6,299 nt of DNA from Vulcanimicrobiia bacterium (GTDB lineage Bacteria; Eremiobacterota; Eremiobacteria; Baltobacterales; Baltobacteraceae), in assembly GCA_024281135.1 (NCBI GenBank), contig JAMXLG010000302.1, positions 1 through 6,299 of the forward strand, written 5' to 3'. Below, one piece after another: positions 6,085 through 6,299 of the stretch. The translations under genes were made by a program, and so were the position numbers. Within the stretch, counting starts at the first letter, position 1, and every line of letters starts with the position of its first letter. Below the pieces are notes generated by a model. It saw only the letters and a list, made by a program, of their open reading frames with translations, was not told the origin of the DNA and ran no database searches.

Positions 6085-6299
6085 CTATTTCGCAGGAAGA
6101 ACGGTGACGTAGTTCGCCGTGATTCCGACGCCACCACTGTCACCACGACCGGCGAGTCCCACTACCTTGGCCGTAGTTATTTGGATGATTGACATGGTTC
6201 CGGGCGTGCCATCCGCAACTCCGTAAAGCGCCCTGAGCGCGCCCGTCGCCGCGCCGTTGAACTTGAGCGACACAATGCACGGCGGCGGCATCGGCGGGT
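6085..6299 (-). CDS. Hypothetical protein, C-terminal end (partial, runs off right edge)
   Basis: The frame is open from the right edge to a TAG at 6087-6085 and gives 70 complete residues. An internal ATG at 6291 exists, but the frame continues upstream with proline codons, so this is most likely the tail of a longer protein. The visible part starts with a proline-rich stretch (PPMPPP). It then alternates small and beta-branched residues (NGAATGALRALYGVADGTPG, then ITTAKVVGLAGRGDSGG) and ends VGITANYVTVLPAK. This looks like a beta-rich domain of an exported or surface protein, but I do not recognise a family. GC-rich third codon positions in most codons and a strong terminator 24 nt downstream support a real gene end. 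Confidence 0.6.
   Translation of the reverse strand, partial: PPMPPPCIVSLKFNGAATGALRALYGVADGTPGTMSIIQITTAKVVGLAGRGDSGGVGITANYVTVLPAK

Overview
The window comes from a fairly GC-rich bacterial chromosome. Codon use is compact and GC-leaning, non-ATG starts (TTG, GTG) are common, and gaps between genes are short. There are no IS elements, phage genes, CRISPR arrays, tRNAs or rRNAs. The mix of a membrane-anchored FtsK, an unusual isocitrate/isopropylmalate-type dehydrogenase, tandem double-PilZ proteins and a GT4 glycosyltransferase suggests a poorly cultured lineage. A lineage such as Eremiobacterota/WPS-2 or a neighbour is possible, but this is only an impression; the sequence alone does not prove a phylum.

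Layout: (1) 1-1001, minus strand: the N-terminal third of an FtsK/SpoIIIE DNA translocase, running off the left edge. (2) Divergent from it, after only 36 bp, 1038-2114 plus strand: an isocitrate/isopropylmalate dehydrogenase family enzyme starting at TTG behind a good Shine-Dalgarno. (3) An 87-bp gap with a possible hairpin leader. (4) 2202-5199 plus strand: a tight three-gene cluster (gaps of 16 and 18 bp) encoding two paralogous double-PilZ proteins and a GT4 glycosyltransferase. (5) 5139-5993 minus strand: a ten-helix EamA/DMT transporter, convergent with the glycosyltransferase and overlapping its 3' end by 61 bp. (6) About 6000-6060: a short intergenic region with nested inverted repeats, a possible promoter and a strong minus-strand terminator. 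(7) 6085-6299 minus strand: the C-terminal end of an unrecognised protein entering from the right edge.

The most interesting unit is the PilZ-PilZ-glycosyltransferase cluster. The two PilZ proteins arose by duplication of a whole two-domain gene. In the first, both domains keep the c-di-GMP binding motifs (RxxxR and [DN]xSxxG). In the second, the N-terminal domain has lost them while the C-terminal domain keeps them. Both carry the same long, arginine-rich insertion inside the C-terminal PilZ domain and a nearly identical C-terminal tail. The pattern fits a c-di-GMP sensing pair, possibly a heteromer, controlling a co-transcribed glycosyltransferase and hence a surface polysaccharide. That functional link is inference from co-location. 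The FtsK, dehydrogenase and transporter genes look like housekeeping or metabolic neighbours rather than parts of this unit.
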